Below the pieces are notes generated by a model, which ran no database searches, was not told the origin of the DNA, and saw only the letters and a program-made list of their open reading frames with translations. DNA of 57,550 nt from UBA4055 sp964648295 (GTDB taxonomy: Bacteria > UBA4055). Each line of letters opens with the position of its first letter. Within the stretch, counting starts at the first letter, position 1. Below, piece after piece: positions 26,601 to 35,325 of this stretch. The translations under genes and the position numbers were made by a program. Where the stretch lies: NCBI GenBank assembly GCA_964648295.1, contig CAZYNH010000014.1, positions 1-57,550 of the forward strand, written 5' to 3'.

Positions 26601-27747
26601 TAAAGCTTGTTATTGGCACCCATCCCGCTCCGCTGTTCCATCCGGTAGTTGCCGATGCGTCAATATTGGCAGTCTGAATGAAACATGCGGACAGATAGTT
26701 CCTGACATTATTCAGCTGATCGAGGTTAGCTACCTGGAAAGGATTCGATTCTGTACCTGTTCCGCCCGCGAACATGCTCGAAACATCATTTATTGTATAA
26801 GTTGTTGCCGCATCAATAGTATATGTCGCTGATCGTGGAGATGAACCTGTGTTAAAAGTAGCTCCTGTTACCTGAACCCAGCCGACAGTTTTCGAATCTG
26901 TACCTTCTGACGGCTGATATTCATCACCCGGGTAATATTCATCATCGATTTCTACAATTTCTCTTTCAAGATTCCCGGCAGTTTTCATACTTGAGCTTTT
27001 AAGGTCGATCCTTTTCAGAATTCTGTCTCCCGGCACAATATCATCATCAGTTTCATCTGTTCCCTTTGAAGGATCGTACTTCCATACTTTAAGGTTGGCA
27101 AGCACATTTCCGTTATCTTCATTCGAAGGCCAGTATGAAGTTACGGATCTGGTGCCTGAAAAAGCATTGGAAGTCTCAAGCGTCCACTTTCTCCATATCC
27201 CCTGCGAGCCGAATATCGTTACCTGACTTCCGGATCCCGAATAGCGGTAGACTGTCGCCGTGCCGAGGTTGCCTGTTCCTGCACTCATCGAGTAACCTAT
27301 CCCGCCAAATGTATTTGATCCTGTCCCGACTACCCTTGCGGCTTTTACAGTTCCTACTATGTACCCGGAAGCTGATTCGCCTGTGACTGTCGCGCTGCTG
27401 CCGACTTCAAAAATATTTGTACCTGTAATCACATTTCCGCTTGTAAAATTTATATTCCCGGTAAGCAGAAAATTATTCGTGCTGTTATTCAGTCTGAGAC
27501 TGCCTGACGGTTTATTTAACGTCATGTTAGGAAAAGAATATAAATTCGTGATCGTATCGTTGGCGGACCCGGTAAACACTAGCCTTGATGTTGATGCCGC
27601 CGTCACATTCGACGAAGAATTCTTTAAATTCCCGTAAATTCCCAGATTCGCATTCCCGACATTTAACCTCGCGTTGGAAGCAATCGTTATTCCGGCATTT
27701 AAAAAACCGAAGAACACAAGCATCACTATCAGTATACACCTCTTCAT
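23683..27747 (-). CDS. Large secreted GLUG-repeat protein with fibronectin-like C-terminus
   Basis: 1354 residues. The signal peptide (MKRCILIVMLVFFGFLNA) is followed by a region of about 300 residues rich in Ser/Thr/Asn/Gly. Three large repeats of about 290-350 residues begin near 328, 614 and 970, each opening 'FAGGxGTxxxPF...LxQLxxVRN'. They contain GLUG-type units ('YNGLFG', 'VGGIVGY', 'CYSTG', 'GFAGY') and close with 'NFWNxExSGQ...MRTLxTF...WDFxxES'. A fibronectin-III-like unit (about 1265-1340, 'PTNLALSVSGSDVIITWNAV') ends the protein. GLUG repeats form beta-helices in bacterial adhesins. No T9SS or autotransporter C-terminus is visible, so the export route is open. It follows the ten-gene fibre array on the same strand and may be its last gene. 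CGGAGGG precedes the ATG. Confidence 0.85.
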   Translation of the reverse strand: MKRCILIVMLVFFGFLNAGITIASNARLNVGNANLGIYGNLKNSSSNVTAASTSRLVFTGSANDTITNLYSFPNMTLNKPSGSLRLNNSTNNFLLTGNINFTSGNVITGTNIFEVGSSATVTGESASGYIVGTVKAARVVGTGSNTFGGIGYSMSAGTGNLGTATVYRYSGSGSQVTIFGSQGIWRKWTLETSNAFSGTRSVTSYWPSNEDNGNVLANLKVWKYDPSKGTDETDDDIVPGDRILKRIDLKSSSMKTAGNLEREIVEIDDEYYPGDEYQPSEGTDSKTVGWVQVTGATFNTGSSPRSATYTIDAATTYTINDVSSMFAGGTGTESNPFQVANLDQLNNVRNYLSACFIQTANIDASATTGWNSGAGWVPITSFTGKYNGDGYTVSGLFVNRPTTDYNGLFGSISAGSSIRDLGLINANITGNDYVGAFVGSSSGSVERCYAKGTVGITGIRSGGFMGYSTTGSVVRNCYADVETTRLSGTDLNIGAFCGRLYRGEISNCYSTGAVHYDGTDDPTNKGFLGSIDAIYTMFGNFWNTETSGQLTSAGTATGITSEMMRTLGTFTAAGWDFMGESANGTDDIWGINLQQNNGFPFLSWQGYSHDPYGGFAGGIGTESNPFQIATLDQLNSVRNYMSSNFIQIASIDASPTTGWNSGAGWAPIGNATTKFTGKYNGQGYSISGLFINRTSSYNGLFGYTQGSTISNVCLFNVSITSTTSYNGALVGFNHSSSLVSCSATGTVSGTTYIGGLVGNNTDSSNILGCYSNCTISGTAYNGGLVGRNYNLSNINNSYTDGSVTGSLYYIGGFAGYNHTSCQIRNCYSNTDVFRASGGTYTSYIAGFIGTNSVGAVVNCYSTGRVIYIDSTNPTNRGFAGYTTTGEGYEMSGNFWNIETSGQATTYGTGNATGLTKDQMRTLSTFTNATWDFQDESANGTEDIWGINALQNSGYPFLSWQGITHNPSPFAGGIGTSDEPFLVSNLTQLDAVRNFLSYNFRQTADIDASPTNSWDGGAGWTPLGNNSVRFTGNYDGNGKIISDLYSYRPATDYIALFGSTGTGSSIRNVGVKNAVLTGEDYVGGIVGYMYGGMIERCYSTGQINGLTMLGGFAGYIYMSGTVENCYSGSIVTAVSGSTAYIGGFSGRNFNGTVKKCYSTGSVHYAATTDPTTKGFIGSLGTSQIMSDNFWDMQSSGQSTSPEGATGKTTAEMRSIATYTSLASAGLTNPWDFMGNYNDDAGYDDYWSMHNSLNSGYPYLSWEYRIPVEAPTNLALSVSGSDVIITWNAVTGAAGYLVYSSADPYGVFSLDETGAFNGTQWTAPMNGTKMFYYVIATNETKAITVKTINFGRNASR

Positions 27748-27835
27748 ATAACCCTCCGTGTGATCAGAAACTTTTTCACAAAGTCCCCATTTTTATTAAT
27801 TTACACAGAAAATAACCAATTTCAAATAACTTTTC

Positions 27836-27851
27836 TGTGACGGGTTTCACA
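27836..27851. promoter_or_regulatory. Perfect CRP-consensus palindrome upstream of the GLUG gene
   Basis: TGTGA-N6-TCACA, matching all ten conserved bases of the CRP (cAMP receptor) site. It is centred 96 nt upstream of the ATG at 27747, and lies 10 nt past the stop codon of the adjacent fibre gene. It overlaps one arm of a 9-bp inverted repeat (CACAGAAAA 27804-27812 / TTTTCTGTG 27831-27839). A clear -10/-35 pair at a standard distance was not found; TAAATT at 27803..27798 would put it near -52. Confidence 0.45.
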
Positions 27852-27860
27852 AAAATCAAT

Positions 27861-29612
27861 TTATTTCAAAAGTTTTTCGGTTATAATTCCTTGCCTTTTC
27901 AATACTTGATAATCCATTCCTTTTTCTTCCGACAGCCCGAAAGATTCAGGATGCAGGTAATAACCAACCTCATCCGATTTCTTGTTCGACTCTATTTTTA
28001 CAGGATTAGATCTGGCGAAATTATCATTTCTGACAGCTGTAACCATCCAGGAAACTTTCAAGTTGGCAACCCCGCCTGAAATTTCAAAACTATTACCGGA
28101 AATCTCTCTAGCTATATACAAGTTAGGTCCGGGTGCACCTATTGCAGTTAGCTGATACTTGAAATCCGTATTCATAGCTTCAAACCACTCCGGAAGCTGA
28201 ACTTTGGCACTTCCGCTGCCGTCAAGAACGACATTACCGTTATAGACGCTTGTCATCTGATCGCTTATGACACCCGAATGGGATAAATATTTGTTTTCCG
28301 GATCGATAGGATGGTCAATTTTCACATCAACTTTTGTCGGATTTATAGTTCCTGTTACTCTGACATCCCCATTGAAAAAACCTGCCCATCTCGTTCCCGA
28401 TGAAGCAGTAGTATAGCCGTAAATTCCGGCATTCATGGTAGTCGCGCCTCCGGCCTGCCCGAAAACTCCGTACGAATATGTTCCGGTCGTACTAGTGATA
28501 CTTTTTATCCCAAAATTGTTGCTGAGAACACTTAACCTGTAATTACCATCAGGAGCAACTCCTATTCCTACATTACCGTCTTTTCTGACAGTAAATGCGT
28601 TTGATCTGGAAGAATTTCCAGTTCCGTTTCCGACCATAAAAAGTGGATCTGTCTCTACCCAGCTTGCAGAGTTTCCGTTGTCCAAATTAAATTGACCTAC
28701 TGCTAAAGATGCATACGATTGTGCCTTTGTGCCATCTCCCATTGCGGCAGCTCTTGTTCCGGAAGCAACAGTACCTTGCCCGGTTGCGATGGAAGCGTAA
28801 CCGCTTGCCGTGGTCGCGTATCCCATAGCGACAGATTTATGGCCGGAAGCAGTACAGATATCTCCGGCGGTAAATGAAATATTTCCCGATGCTACAGATT
28901 CAAAACCCATTGCTGTGGCCCATCCGCCGCTTGCAATTGTTCTAACTCCTGATGTAAATGAGGCGGTTGTCAAAGCTTCAGTCATAACACCAAAGGCTGT
29001 AGAATAAGAACCTGATGCTATATTTCTGCCGCCTGAAGCGAAAGAAGCCTGCCCGACCGAATCGGGATCATTTATCAGAACATGCCCCACCCTGAAAGCG
29101 TTTTTCTGCTTATACCACAGCATAGTTGAATCGTTGACTGTCTCAAAAACTTCTTTATTGGAAACTTTCATGAGGTTTCCGCCACCGGCTTTATTCGCCG
29201 ACACCTGATCATTGACTTCAAAGTCCCTGCCGGTTCCGGGGTTTACATTCGCGGTAATACCGGTTTTGCTTATGCTGAAGATCTCGTCAGAGTTGTCCGT
29301 CGGGTTATAAAATGTTGCGCCTTCGTCAGTCGCGATCTCAAACACCTTGTTTTGTGATTTTTCACCTTTCGAAGCCGAGGTTGTCACGCTAAAAGATCTT
29401 GACAATCCCTTTGTGGCATCATTCTGAATATACGCTCTAATACCATCTGTACTTATCACCATCAGAGTATCTCCGCCATTCATAACACGAAGTCCGTCAG
29501 TTGATATGTCAAGCACCTTATTATTAGAGGAATCCTTTACCTCGAAAAGAGTTTCACTCAACAAAAGAGATAAAAAGGTTGTAAAGAATAAAATCAATAG
29601 AAGCTTTCTCAT
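27861..29612 (-). CDS. Fibre gene 10: YadA-head-like stalk, DHPLDPENK-type C-cap
   Basis: 583 residues. Signal peptide, then the shared N-module (about 20-95). A module shared with gene 9 follows ('DEIFSISKTGITANVNP', 'FEVNDQVSA', 'STMLWYKQKNAFRVGHVLI'). The stalk (about 190-300) has eight 14-residue units of the form A-S-G-x-x-S-x-A-x-G, the left-handed beta-roll seen in YadA-like trimeric heads. The C-terminal part (about 410-583) starts 'KIDHPIDPENKYLSHSG' and contains 'LPEWFEAMNTDFKYQLTAIG' and 'VSWMVTAVRNDNFA', the same cap as gene 2. TAAGGGGGG precedes the ATG. Expected to be secreted and probably trimeric; partner or target unknown. Confidence 0.82.
   Translation of the reverse strand: MRKLLLILFFTTFLSLLLSETLFEVKDSSNNKVLDISTDGLRVMNGGDTLMVISTDGIRAYIQNDATKGLSRSFSVTTSASKGEKSQNKVFEIATDEGATFYNPTDNSDEIFSISKTGITANVNPGTGRDFEVNDQVSANKAGGGNLMKVSNKEVFETVNDSTMLWYKQKNAFRVGHVLINDPDSVGQASFASGGRNIASGSYSTAFGVMTEALTTASFTSGVRTIASGGWATAMGFESVASGNISFTAGDICTASGHKSVAMGYATTASGYASIATGQGTVASGTRAAAMGDGTKAQSYASLAVGQFNLDNGNSASWVETDPLFMVGNGTGNSSRSNAFTVRKDGNVGIGVAPDGNYRLSVLSNNFGIKSITSTTGTYSYGVFGQAGGATTMNAGIYGYTTASSGTRWAGFFNGDVRVTGTINPTKVDVKIDHPIDPENKYLSHSGVISDQMTSVYNGNVVLDGSGSAKVQLPEWFEAMNTDFKYQLTAIGAPGPNLYIAREISGNSFEISGGVANLKVSWMVTAVRNDNFARSNPVKIESNKKSDEVGYYLHPESFGLSEEKGMDYQVLKRQGIITEKLLK
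29350..29519 (-). repeat. 170-bp segment identical to 31193-31362
   Basis: Read base by base, this stretch of fibre gene 10 (shared N-module) is identical to 31193-31362 in gene 9, offset 1843 bp, including third codon positions. Flanking sequence diverges at once on both sides (for example TTATTATTAG versus TTGTTGTTCG in the next codons). Confidence 0.85.
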
Positions 29613-29622
29613 AATACCCCCC

Positions 29623-31452
29623 TTAGTTTCTGCCTATCAAATTTCTAATTTCCTCAAGCTGCTTTTTGATTTCATCGATTTCCAGCTTTAAAGCTTTATT
29701 TTCATTTCTGATCATTTCCAATTCTCCACTTTCGGAAAAATCGTCAGATCCTTTTGCATCACTGGCATATAATTTTCCGGTCGAATCAATTTTTAAATAC
29801 TTACCGGCACTTCCAGTTGTTGAATATACGGAAGGCAGATATACCGATCCGTCTGAATAGATTCTAAAGCGGGATAAATTCGCGTTTTTATCAAGTATCC
29901 GGAAACTTCCGTCGGTACCCGCCAATATATCCCATCTGTTAATATTTGATGAATTTCCGGCCTGAATAGCAAAATAGGAATCAAAACCACCTGTATTCTG
30001 AATAAGGGCAGCTGGCACAGACGATGTTTCAATGATATGGAGTTTTCTTAAAGGTGAAACGATTCCAAGACCTATGTTGTCTGGAAAATAATTAGCGTTT
30101 CCGCCGCTGCCCCATCTGAAGTAATTTCCGTCTGACCAGATCGCTTCATCCCCTTTAACATAAACATCTCCCTCAACAGAAAGCGTACCTGAAACGATAG
30201 CATTACCGTTCTTCTTAACTTCAAAAGCATTCGATCTCGAATCATCAGCGGAACCATTTCCGACCACGAACAGAGGATCTGTCGTAATCCAGTTGGTCTG
30301 GTTCCCCACAAGATTGTTGTATCTGCCGATAACAAAAGAATTATATGCCTGTGATGTTGTCGAAATATTCATTGCGGTTGAAAGATTACCCGTTGCTTTA
30401 ACATTCTGCCCGATTGCTGTTGAGTACCAGCCTTCTGCTTTAGCGGCGAAACCTATTGCAGTCGAAAGATTTCCGCTCGCATCTGTAAAAAGAGAACCTA
30501 TTGCGATAGATCCTCCGCCGCTCGCGGTACATCCGACACCTATGGCGAATGCGTTGTCAGCGGTCGCACTGACAGTATTTCCCAATGCAAAAGAAGGAGA
30601 TCCTGACGCTGTGGCTTTGTAGCCAATCGCTGAGGAATTGCTTCCTCCGGAGATCGATTCAAATCCTGCGGCGAAACTGCAACTGTTAAGAGCTTCTGTT
30701 CCGTTACCGACCGCGAAGGAATTAACTCCTTGAGCGTGAGCATTCTTTCCCATCGCGCATGAGTTGTCGCCTGTAGCCCAGGAAGTAGTTCCGGATGCGA
30801 ACGAATTATTGCCTGATGCTTGCGCCCAATAGCCGAGAGCTGTCGAGAACATACCGCCGGCCTGGCTCTTGTACCCTGAAGCGAATGACCCCTGACCCAC
30901 ATGGTTAGGATCCTGGATCAGAACATAACCGATCCTGAATGCGTTTTTCTGCTTATACCACAGCATAGTTGAATCGTTTACTACCTCGAATGTACTTTTA
31001 TTTGACACTTTCATAAGGTTTCCGCTCCCAACTTTACCAGCCGATATCTGATCATTAACCTCAAAATCCCTGTTCAGCGACGGATTTACATTCGCAGTGA
31101 TACCTGTTTTTCTTATGCTGAATATCTCATCGGTATTATCAGAAGGATTGAAGAAGGTAGCGCCCTCGTCAGTCGCTATCTCAAACACTTTTTTTTGTGA
31201 TTTTTCACCTTTCGAAGCCGAGGTTGTCACGCTAAAAGATCTTGACAATCCCTTTGTGGCATCATTCTGAATATACGCTCTAATACCATCTGTACTTATC
31301 ACCATCAGAGTATCTCCGCCATTCATAACACGAAGTCCGTCAGTTGATATGTCAAGCACCTTGTTGTTCGAAGAATCTTTGACCTCAAACAGTGTTTCAC
31401 TCAACAAAAGAGCAGTAAAAATTACCACTATAACTGAAAACGGCTTTTTCAT
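29623..31452 (-). CDS. Fibre gene 9: YadA-head-like stalk, coiled-coil C-terminus
   Basis: 609 residues. Signal peptide and shared N-module, then the 'FSIRKTGITANVNP' and 'LWYKQKNAFRIGYVLI' module. The stalk (about 190-375) has about thirteen 14-residue A-S-G-x-x-S-x-A-x-G units, more than gene 10. A beta-rich neck ('LGIVSPLRKLHIIETSS', 'GKYLKIDSTGKLYASD') follows. The last 40 residues ('LEMIRNENKALKLEIDEIKKQ...') form a heptad coiled coil; there is no S74, lectin-like or DHPLDPENK-type cap, so this is a different end or a truncated S74 protein. The N-module is identical in DNA to gene 10 over 170 bp. GAGGGGG precedes the ATG. Confidence 0.82.
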   Translation of the reverse strand: MKKPFSVIVVIFTALLLSETLFEVKDSSNNKVLDISTDGLRVMNGGDTLMVISTDGIRAYIQNDATKGLSRSFSVTTSASKGEKSQKKVFEIATDEGATFFNPSDNTDEIFSIRKTGITANVNPSLNRDFEVNDQISAGKVGSGNLMKVSNKSTFEVVNDSTMLWYKQKNAFRIGYVLIQDPNHVGQGSFASGYKSQAGGMFSTALGYWAQASGNNSFASGTTSWATGDNSCAMGKNAHAQGVNSFAVGNGTEALNSCSFAAGFESISGGSNSSAIGYKATASGSPSFALGNTVSATADNAFAIGVGCTASGGGSIAIGSLFTDASGNLSTAIGFAAKAEGWYSTAIGQNVKATGNLSTAMNISTTSQAYNSFVIGRYNNLVGNQTNWITTDPLFVVGNGSADDSRSNAFEVKKNGNAIVSGTLSVEGDVYVKGDEAIWSDGNYFRWGSGGNANYFPDNIGLGIVSPLRKLHIIETSSVPAALIQNTGGFDSYFAIQAGNSSNINRWDILAGTDGSFRILDKNANLSRFRIYSDGSVYLPSVYSTTGSAGKYLKIDSTGKLYASDAKGSDDFSESGELEMIRNENKALKLEIDEIKKQLEEIRNLIGRN

Positions 31453-31462
31453 GCTTTCCCCC

Positions 31463-33004
31463 TCACTCTTTATTAAAAATTTTCTTAATTTCCGAAAGCT
31501 CTCTTTTCAATTCAGCTATCTCTTTTTCTAATTTTTCGTTGGCCTCATTTAACTTCTCAATACTTTTTTGCTGTTCTTTTACTGCTTCGACCAGTAAGGC
31601 AGTAATCGGTGCATACTGCATCGTAAAAAATTCTCCTGTCTCATCCACAACTTCAGGTAATACTTTCGAAGTTTCCTGTGCAATAAAACCTATCCTTCGC
31701 CCTTTTTCACGGGTGTTTGGGTCATTCCACTCATAGAAAACACCCCTTAGATCATTCACAATACTCAGAGGATCATTTATAGGCTCAATATTCTTCTTTA
31801 ATCTCATATCGCTTAAACTATTCCATGCATAATCTCCTCCTGCGGTTCCGTTTACATAAAAAGTATAATTCGAAGGATTATGAGTTGAATTCCCGTTTAT
31901 TACGACCCTGTTGTTCGCGAAATCGCCGAATATAAGCGGAGACGCAGTATTCGAATTATCGATATACAACTTGTTCGATCCGGTTTCGTTATATCCTGCG
32001 TTATATCCGAGAAATACATTGCCTCCACCGGAACTGTTGTTATAACCGGCATAATTCCCCACCATCACATTATTGTTTCCTGATATGTGCAGCCCCCCAG
32101 AATAATATCCGAAGAAACAGTTGTTGCTGTAAGCTGTGGAACCGGTAATACCCCGGCCTGCAAGATGGCCGATAATGGTATTATAACTTCCGGTTGTGTT
32201 GCTCAGACCCGCACTGTAACCAAAACAACTGTTATACCCCCCCGTTGTGTTATAAAGTCCTGCAGCATCACCGTAGAACGAGTTTCCGATTCCGGATGTA
32301 TTCTCATATCCGCTTTTATAACCTACAAAAGTACTGTTCGATCCGTTCGAGTGGTATCCGGACTGTTCTCCAATATAAGTGTTTCTGTAAGAGGTTGAAT
32401 TGTTGCGTCCTGCTTCATTACCTATGAAGATATTCGACCAGCCGCTTGTATTTGCTAATCCTGCGTTATTCCCGATGAACACATTATAACTGCCGTCGTA
32501 TATCTGCTCGTAAATATCTAACTGTGAAACCGTATTCATTCCCGCATTTAAGCCCAGAAACAGATTCACAGGGCTGAAATCGGTATATCTGTTACCTGCA
32601 GTACCTTCACGCATCTCAGTATTGGCGTTCGATACTTTCAGGAAATTTGTTGCCACGCTCTTTTCCTTAGCTGCGGTTTGACTGGAGACTCCGAACCCCG
32701 AACCTGTATCGCTTATCCAGAACCTTGTGCTGTCGCTGGTAAGCCGCATAAGATCAGTGCCATTACCTTTCGAAGCTGAAGTTGTAACGCTGAATGATCT
32801 TGAAAGACCTTTATTTGTAACTCCGATATTCGCCCTGATAGCATCCGAACTGATCACCATAAGTGTATCACCCTGGTTCATAACGCGGAGACCGTCCGTT
32901 GACACATCTAGAACTTTGTTGTTGGAAGAGTCCTTTACTTCAAATAGAGTCTCGGCAAGTAAAAGCGAGAACGCTAACAATATTAATGTTGATACTCTCT
33001 TCAT
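31463..33004 (-). CDS. Fibre gene 8: 17-residue-repeat stalk with S74 chaperone C-cap
   Basis: 513 residues. Start chosen at MKRVST (33004) with GGAGAG upstream; the frame extends six codons further without a site. Signal peptide, shared N-module, then 'LMRLTSDSTRFWISDTGSGFGV', a module also in gene 2. The stalk has 11 units with the core N-x-F-[IVLF]-G-x-x-[AS]-G, period about 17. It closes with 'ETGSNKLYIDNSNTASPLIF'. The C-terminal S74 intramolecular chaperone domain starts 'LSDMRLKKNIEPI' and includes 'GFIAQETSKVLPEVV'; its S-D-x-R-x-K motif is intact, so self-cleavage is likely. A coiled coil ends the protein. Confidence 0.85.
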   Translation of the reverse strand: MKRVSTLILLAFSLLLAETLFEVKDSSNNKVLDVSTDGLRVMNQGDTLMVISSDAIRANIGVTNKGLSRSFSVTTSASKGNGTDLMRLTSDSTRFWISDTGSGFGVSSQTAAKEKSVATNFLKVSNANTEMREGTAGNRYTDFSPVNLFLGLNAGMNTVSQLDIYEQIYDGSYNVFIGNNAGLANTSGWSNIFIGNEAGRNNSTSYRNTYIGEQSGYHSNGSNSTFVGYKSGYENTSGIGNSFYGDAAGLYNTTGGYNSCFGYSAGLSNTTGSYNTIIGHLAGRGITGSTAYSNNCFFGYYSGGLHISGNNNVMVGNYAGYNNSSGGGNVFLGYNAGYNETGSNKLYIDNSNTASPLIFGDFANNRVVINGNSTHNPSNYTFYVNGTAGGDYAWNSLSDMRLKKNIEPINDPLSIVNDLRGVFYEWNDPNTREKGRRIGFIAQETSKVLPEVVDETGEFFTMQYAPITALLVEAVKEQQKSIEKLNEANEKLEKEIAELKRELSEIKKIFNKE

Positions 33005-33040
33005 AAACTCTCCTTCTTTCAAGACGCATTTATTCTGACC

Positions 33041-35296
33041 TTATTTCCCCTCAAGTTTGCCGATCCTCTTCTCAAGTTCTTCGATCTTCCTTTCCTGTTC
33101 CTGTACCATTTTCAAAAGTATTATATTAATTTTTTGATAATCAACCCCTTCAATGCTGCCGTCCTCATTATAAACAGCAAGCAAAGGATCGACCTTTTCT
33201 ACATCCTCTGCAATAAACCCGTAGTCTTTCTTACCTTCAGAAGCAGATTTTTCGTTCCACTTAAAGCTGACAGGCTGAAGGCTCATAAATTTATGTATAT
33301 CGAGCGACAGAGGAGTTATCTCTTTCTTGTATTTCTTGCTCGATGAGTACTTGACGATCTCGTTTCCCGACGTAAGATAAAGTGCCGTACCTGTCCCGGC
33401 AGCCAGATAGGGAGCGAAAAGAGCACCCGTATTTGCTATATTGAACCTTTCTTTCCACACTCCGCCGTACTGAGATGCGAATTTTGCGATATAGCCGGAT
33501 GATGTAGTATTTTTCTGTTCCACATACAAAGCCACATCTGTCGAAGTTGCGAATACTGACAGACCTATACCAGTTGAATTCGAATTCTCGAAATAACCTG
33601 TTGACCCGGCGATGCCTGAAGCATTGTTTAAAACCTTGAGCCTATTCGATCCCGGCGAATTCGTACCGATGCCTACATCGCCGTCGGTATCAACATAAAC
33701 ACCCTCGTTACCTCCATCGTTAGAAAGATAGTAGCCGCTTAGCCTGATATTCTGCGTAGCAATATGATTTCCCAGATTGTCTTTATTCGCTAAAACATAG
33801 GATCTAACCGCACTTTCTGTAGGTACTGCGTAATCGCTGTTGCCGGCCATTGTGCCGTCGGTTGAAAATTCGTTAACAGCTGTTCCCGCATACAATGAGA
33901 GATAATTATCTATATCTGTCGCACCGGTCACATTTAGGGTTCCGTTAATTTTAAGAGCATTTGTGTAGAAATCTCCGTAGATAAGAGATGTAGTAGAGCT
34001 TGCTCCGTCATAGTTATCTATCATGAGTTTATTTGAACCCGCATTATTGTAACCTACTTTGTAACCGATGAAAACATTTCCTGTGTTCTCCCCGTTCCCG
34101 TAACCTGCATACGATCCTATAAAAACATTGTTACTCGCTGAAGTTGTTGCGAAAGCACCTGCACCTCGACCGATCATAACATTTTCATTCCCTGTTGTGA
34201 TATTCTTACCCGAATATGTCCCCAGCATAACATTACCGAATCCAGATTCATTTGCACTACCTGAATTATATCCGACAAAAAGGTTTTCATATCCATTCAA
34301 ATTATTCTGACCTGCTTTCCATCCGAGAAACATGCTGTTTGAACCGCTCGTATTCTTCTGTCCGCTCATATACCCCATAAACTGATTGTCGCTACCTGTC
34401 GTGTTGGCTTGACCGGCCTGATACCCCATAAAAATATTATTATTCCCAACTGAGGTGTTGTAACCGCTCTGAAATCCGAGAAAAAGATTATTGCTTCCGC
34501 TTGTATTGCTGTATCCGCTTTCATTACCCATAAAGATATTACTTTCACCGTCGTTAAGAGAATATCCGGTGTTAAACCCAAGAGCCACGTTAAAATTTCC
34601 GGAAGAGTTGCCTCTTCCCGCCTCCGTACCTATGAATACATTATCGTGACCGGAGCTTGTTAAATAACCTGCCCTGTAGCCAACAACGTTGTTGTTGTAC
34701 CCTCCCGTCATCTCATACCCGGCTTGGAAACCTATAGCTGTGTTGTAACTTCCTGTATCATTGTTCATTCCGGCCTGATAACCATAGAAAGTGTTATGCG
34801 TAGAAGTTGTACTGGCATTTCCGGCCATGTATCCGGTGAATGTATTAAAGTAACCGGACGTATTGTACTGACCTGCAAAATTTCCAATAAAAAGATTGTA
34901 AAGTCCAGAATATTCATAAGGATCACCAATTGTAGTTGATGCTCCAGCGTTCAAACCGATAAAGATATTCTTAGGGCTGAAGTCAGTGTATTTACCTTCT
35001 TGTGAGGTCATTGTTGCCGATCCAGCATCCACTTCTAAAGCTTTGTAGAGACCCTTACCTTTTGAGGCTGAAGTCGTAACGCTAAAAGACCTCGATAGTC
35101 CCTTATTTGTGATTCCAATATTCGCCCTGATAGCATCTGAACTGATTACCATAAGCGTGTCGCCTTGGTTCATTACCCTGAGTCCGTCCGTTGAAACATC
35201 CAGAACTTTGTTGTTGGAGGAATCCTTGACCTCGAACAGTGTTTCCGCAAAAAGTATAAACGATAACGATAATATGACACAAAATAATTTTTTCAT
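33041..35296 (-). CDS. Fibre gene 7: longest 17-residue-repeat stalk, S74-like C-cap
   Basis: 751 residues, the largest of the array. ATG at 35296 is chosen because GAAGGGG lies 6 nt upstream; the ATG two codons earlier touches that site. Signal peptide, N-module, then about 18 stalk units (N-x-F-[IM]-G-x-x-[AS]-G), closing with 'GSNKLMIDNYDGA'. A neck of about 200 residues follows. The S74-like domain reads 'SSSKKYKKEITPLSLDIHKFM' and 'DYGFIAEDVEKVDPLLA'. The Asp-x-Arg of the cleavage motif is replaced by Lys-Lys-Tyr, so autoprocessing may be lost. A C-terminal coiled coil ('QEQERKIEELEKRIGKLEGK') ends it. Confidence 0.85.
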   Translation of the reverse strand: MKKLFCVILSLSFILFAETLFEVKDSSNNKVLDVSTDGLRVMNQGDTLMVISSDAIRANIGITNKGLSRSFSVTTSASKGKGLYKALEVDAGSATMTSQEGKYTDFSPKNIFIGLNAGASTTIGDPYEYSGLYNLFIGNFAGQYNTSGYFNTFTGYMAGNASTTSTHNTFYGYQAGMNNDTGSYNTAIGFQAGYEMTGGYNNNVVGYRAGYLTSSGHDNVFIGTEAGRGNSSGNFNVALGFNTGYSLNDGESNIFMGNESGYSNTSGSNNLFLGFQSGYNTSVGNNNIFMGYQAGQANTTGSDNQFMGYMSGQKNTSGSNSMFLGWKAGQNNLNGYENLFVGYNSGSANESGFGNVMLGTYSGKNITTGNENVMIGRGAGAFATTSASNNVFIGSYAGYGNGENTGNVFIGYKVGYNNAGSNKLMIDNYDGASSTTSLIYGDFYTNALKINGTLNVTGATDIDNYLSLYAGTAVNEFSTDGTMAGNSDYAVPTESAVRSYVLANKDNLGNHIATQNIRLSGYYLSNDGGNEGVYVDTDGDVGIGTNSPGSNRLKVLNNASGIAGSTGYFENSNSTGIGLSVFATSTDVALYVEQKNTTSSGYIAKFASQYGGVWKERFNIANTGALFAPYLAAGTGTALYLTSGNEIVKYSSSKKYKKEITPLSLDIHKFMSLQPVSFKWNEKSASEGKKDYGFIAEDVEKVDPLLAVYNEDGSIEGVDYQKINIILLKMVQEQERKIEELEKRIGKLEGK

Positions 35297-35325
35297 GCTC
35301 ATCCCCTTCTCTCTCAATTTTTTTT

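Noticed and set aside
27759..27780. TGTGA-N12-TCACA inverted repeat near the GLUG ribosome binding site as a CRP site
   Set aside because: The spacer is 12 instead of 6, so it cannot be bound as a CRP site; it may only be an RNA hairpin.
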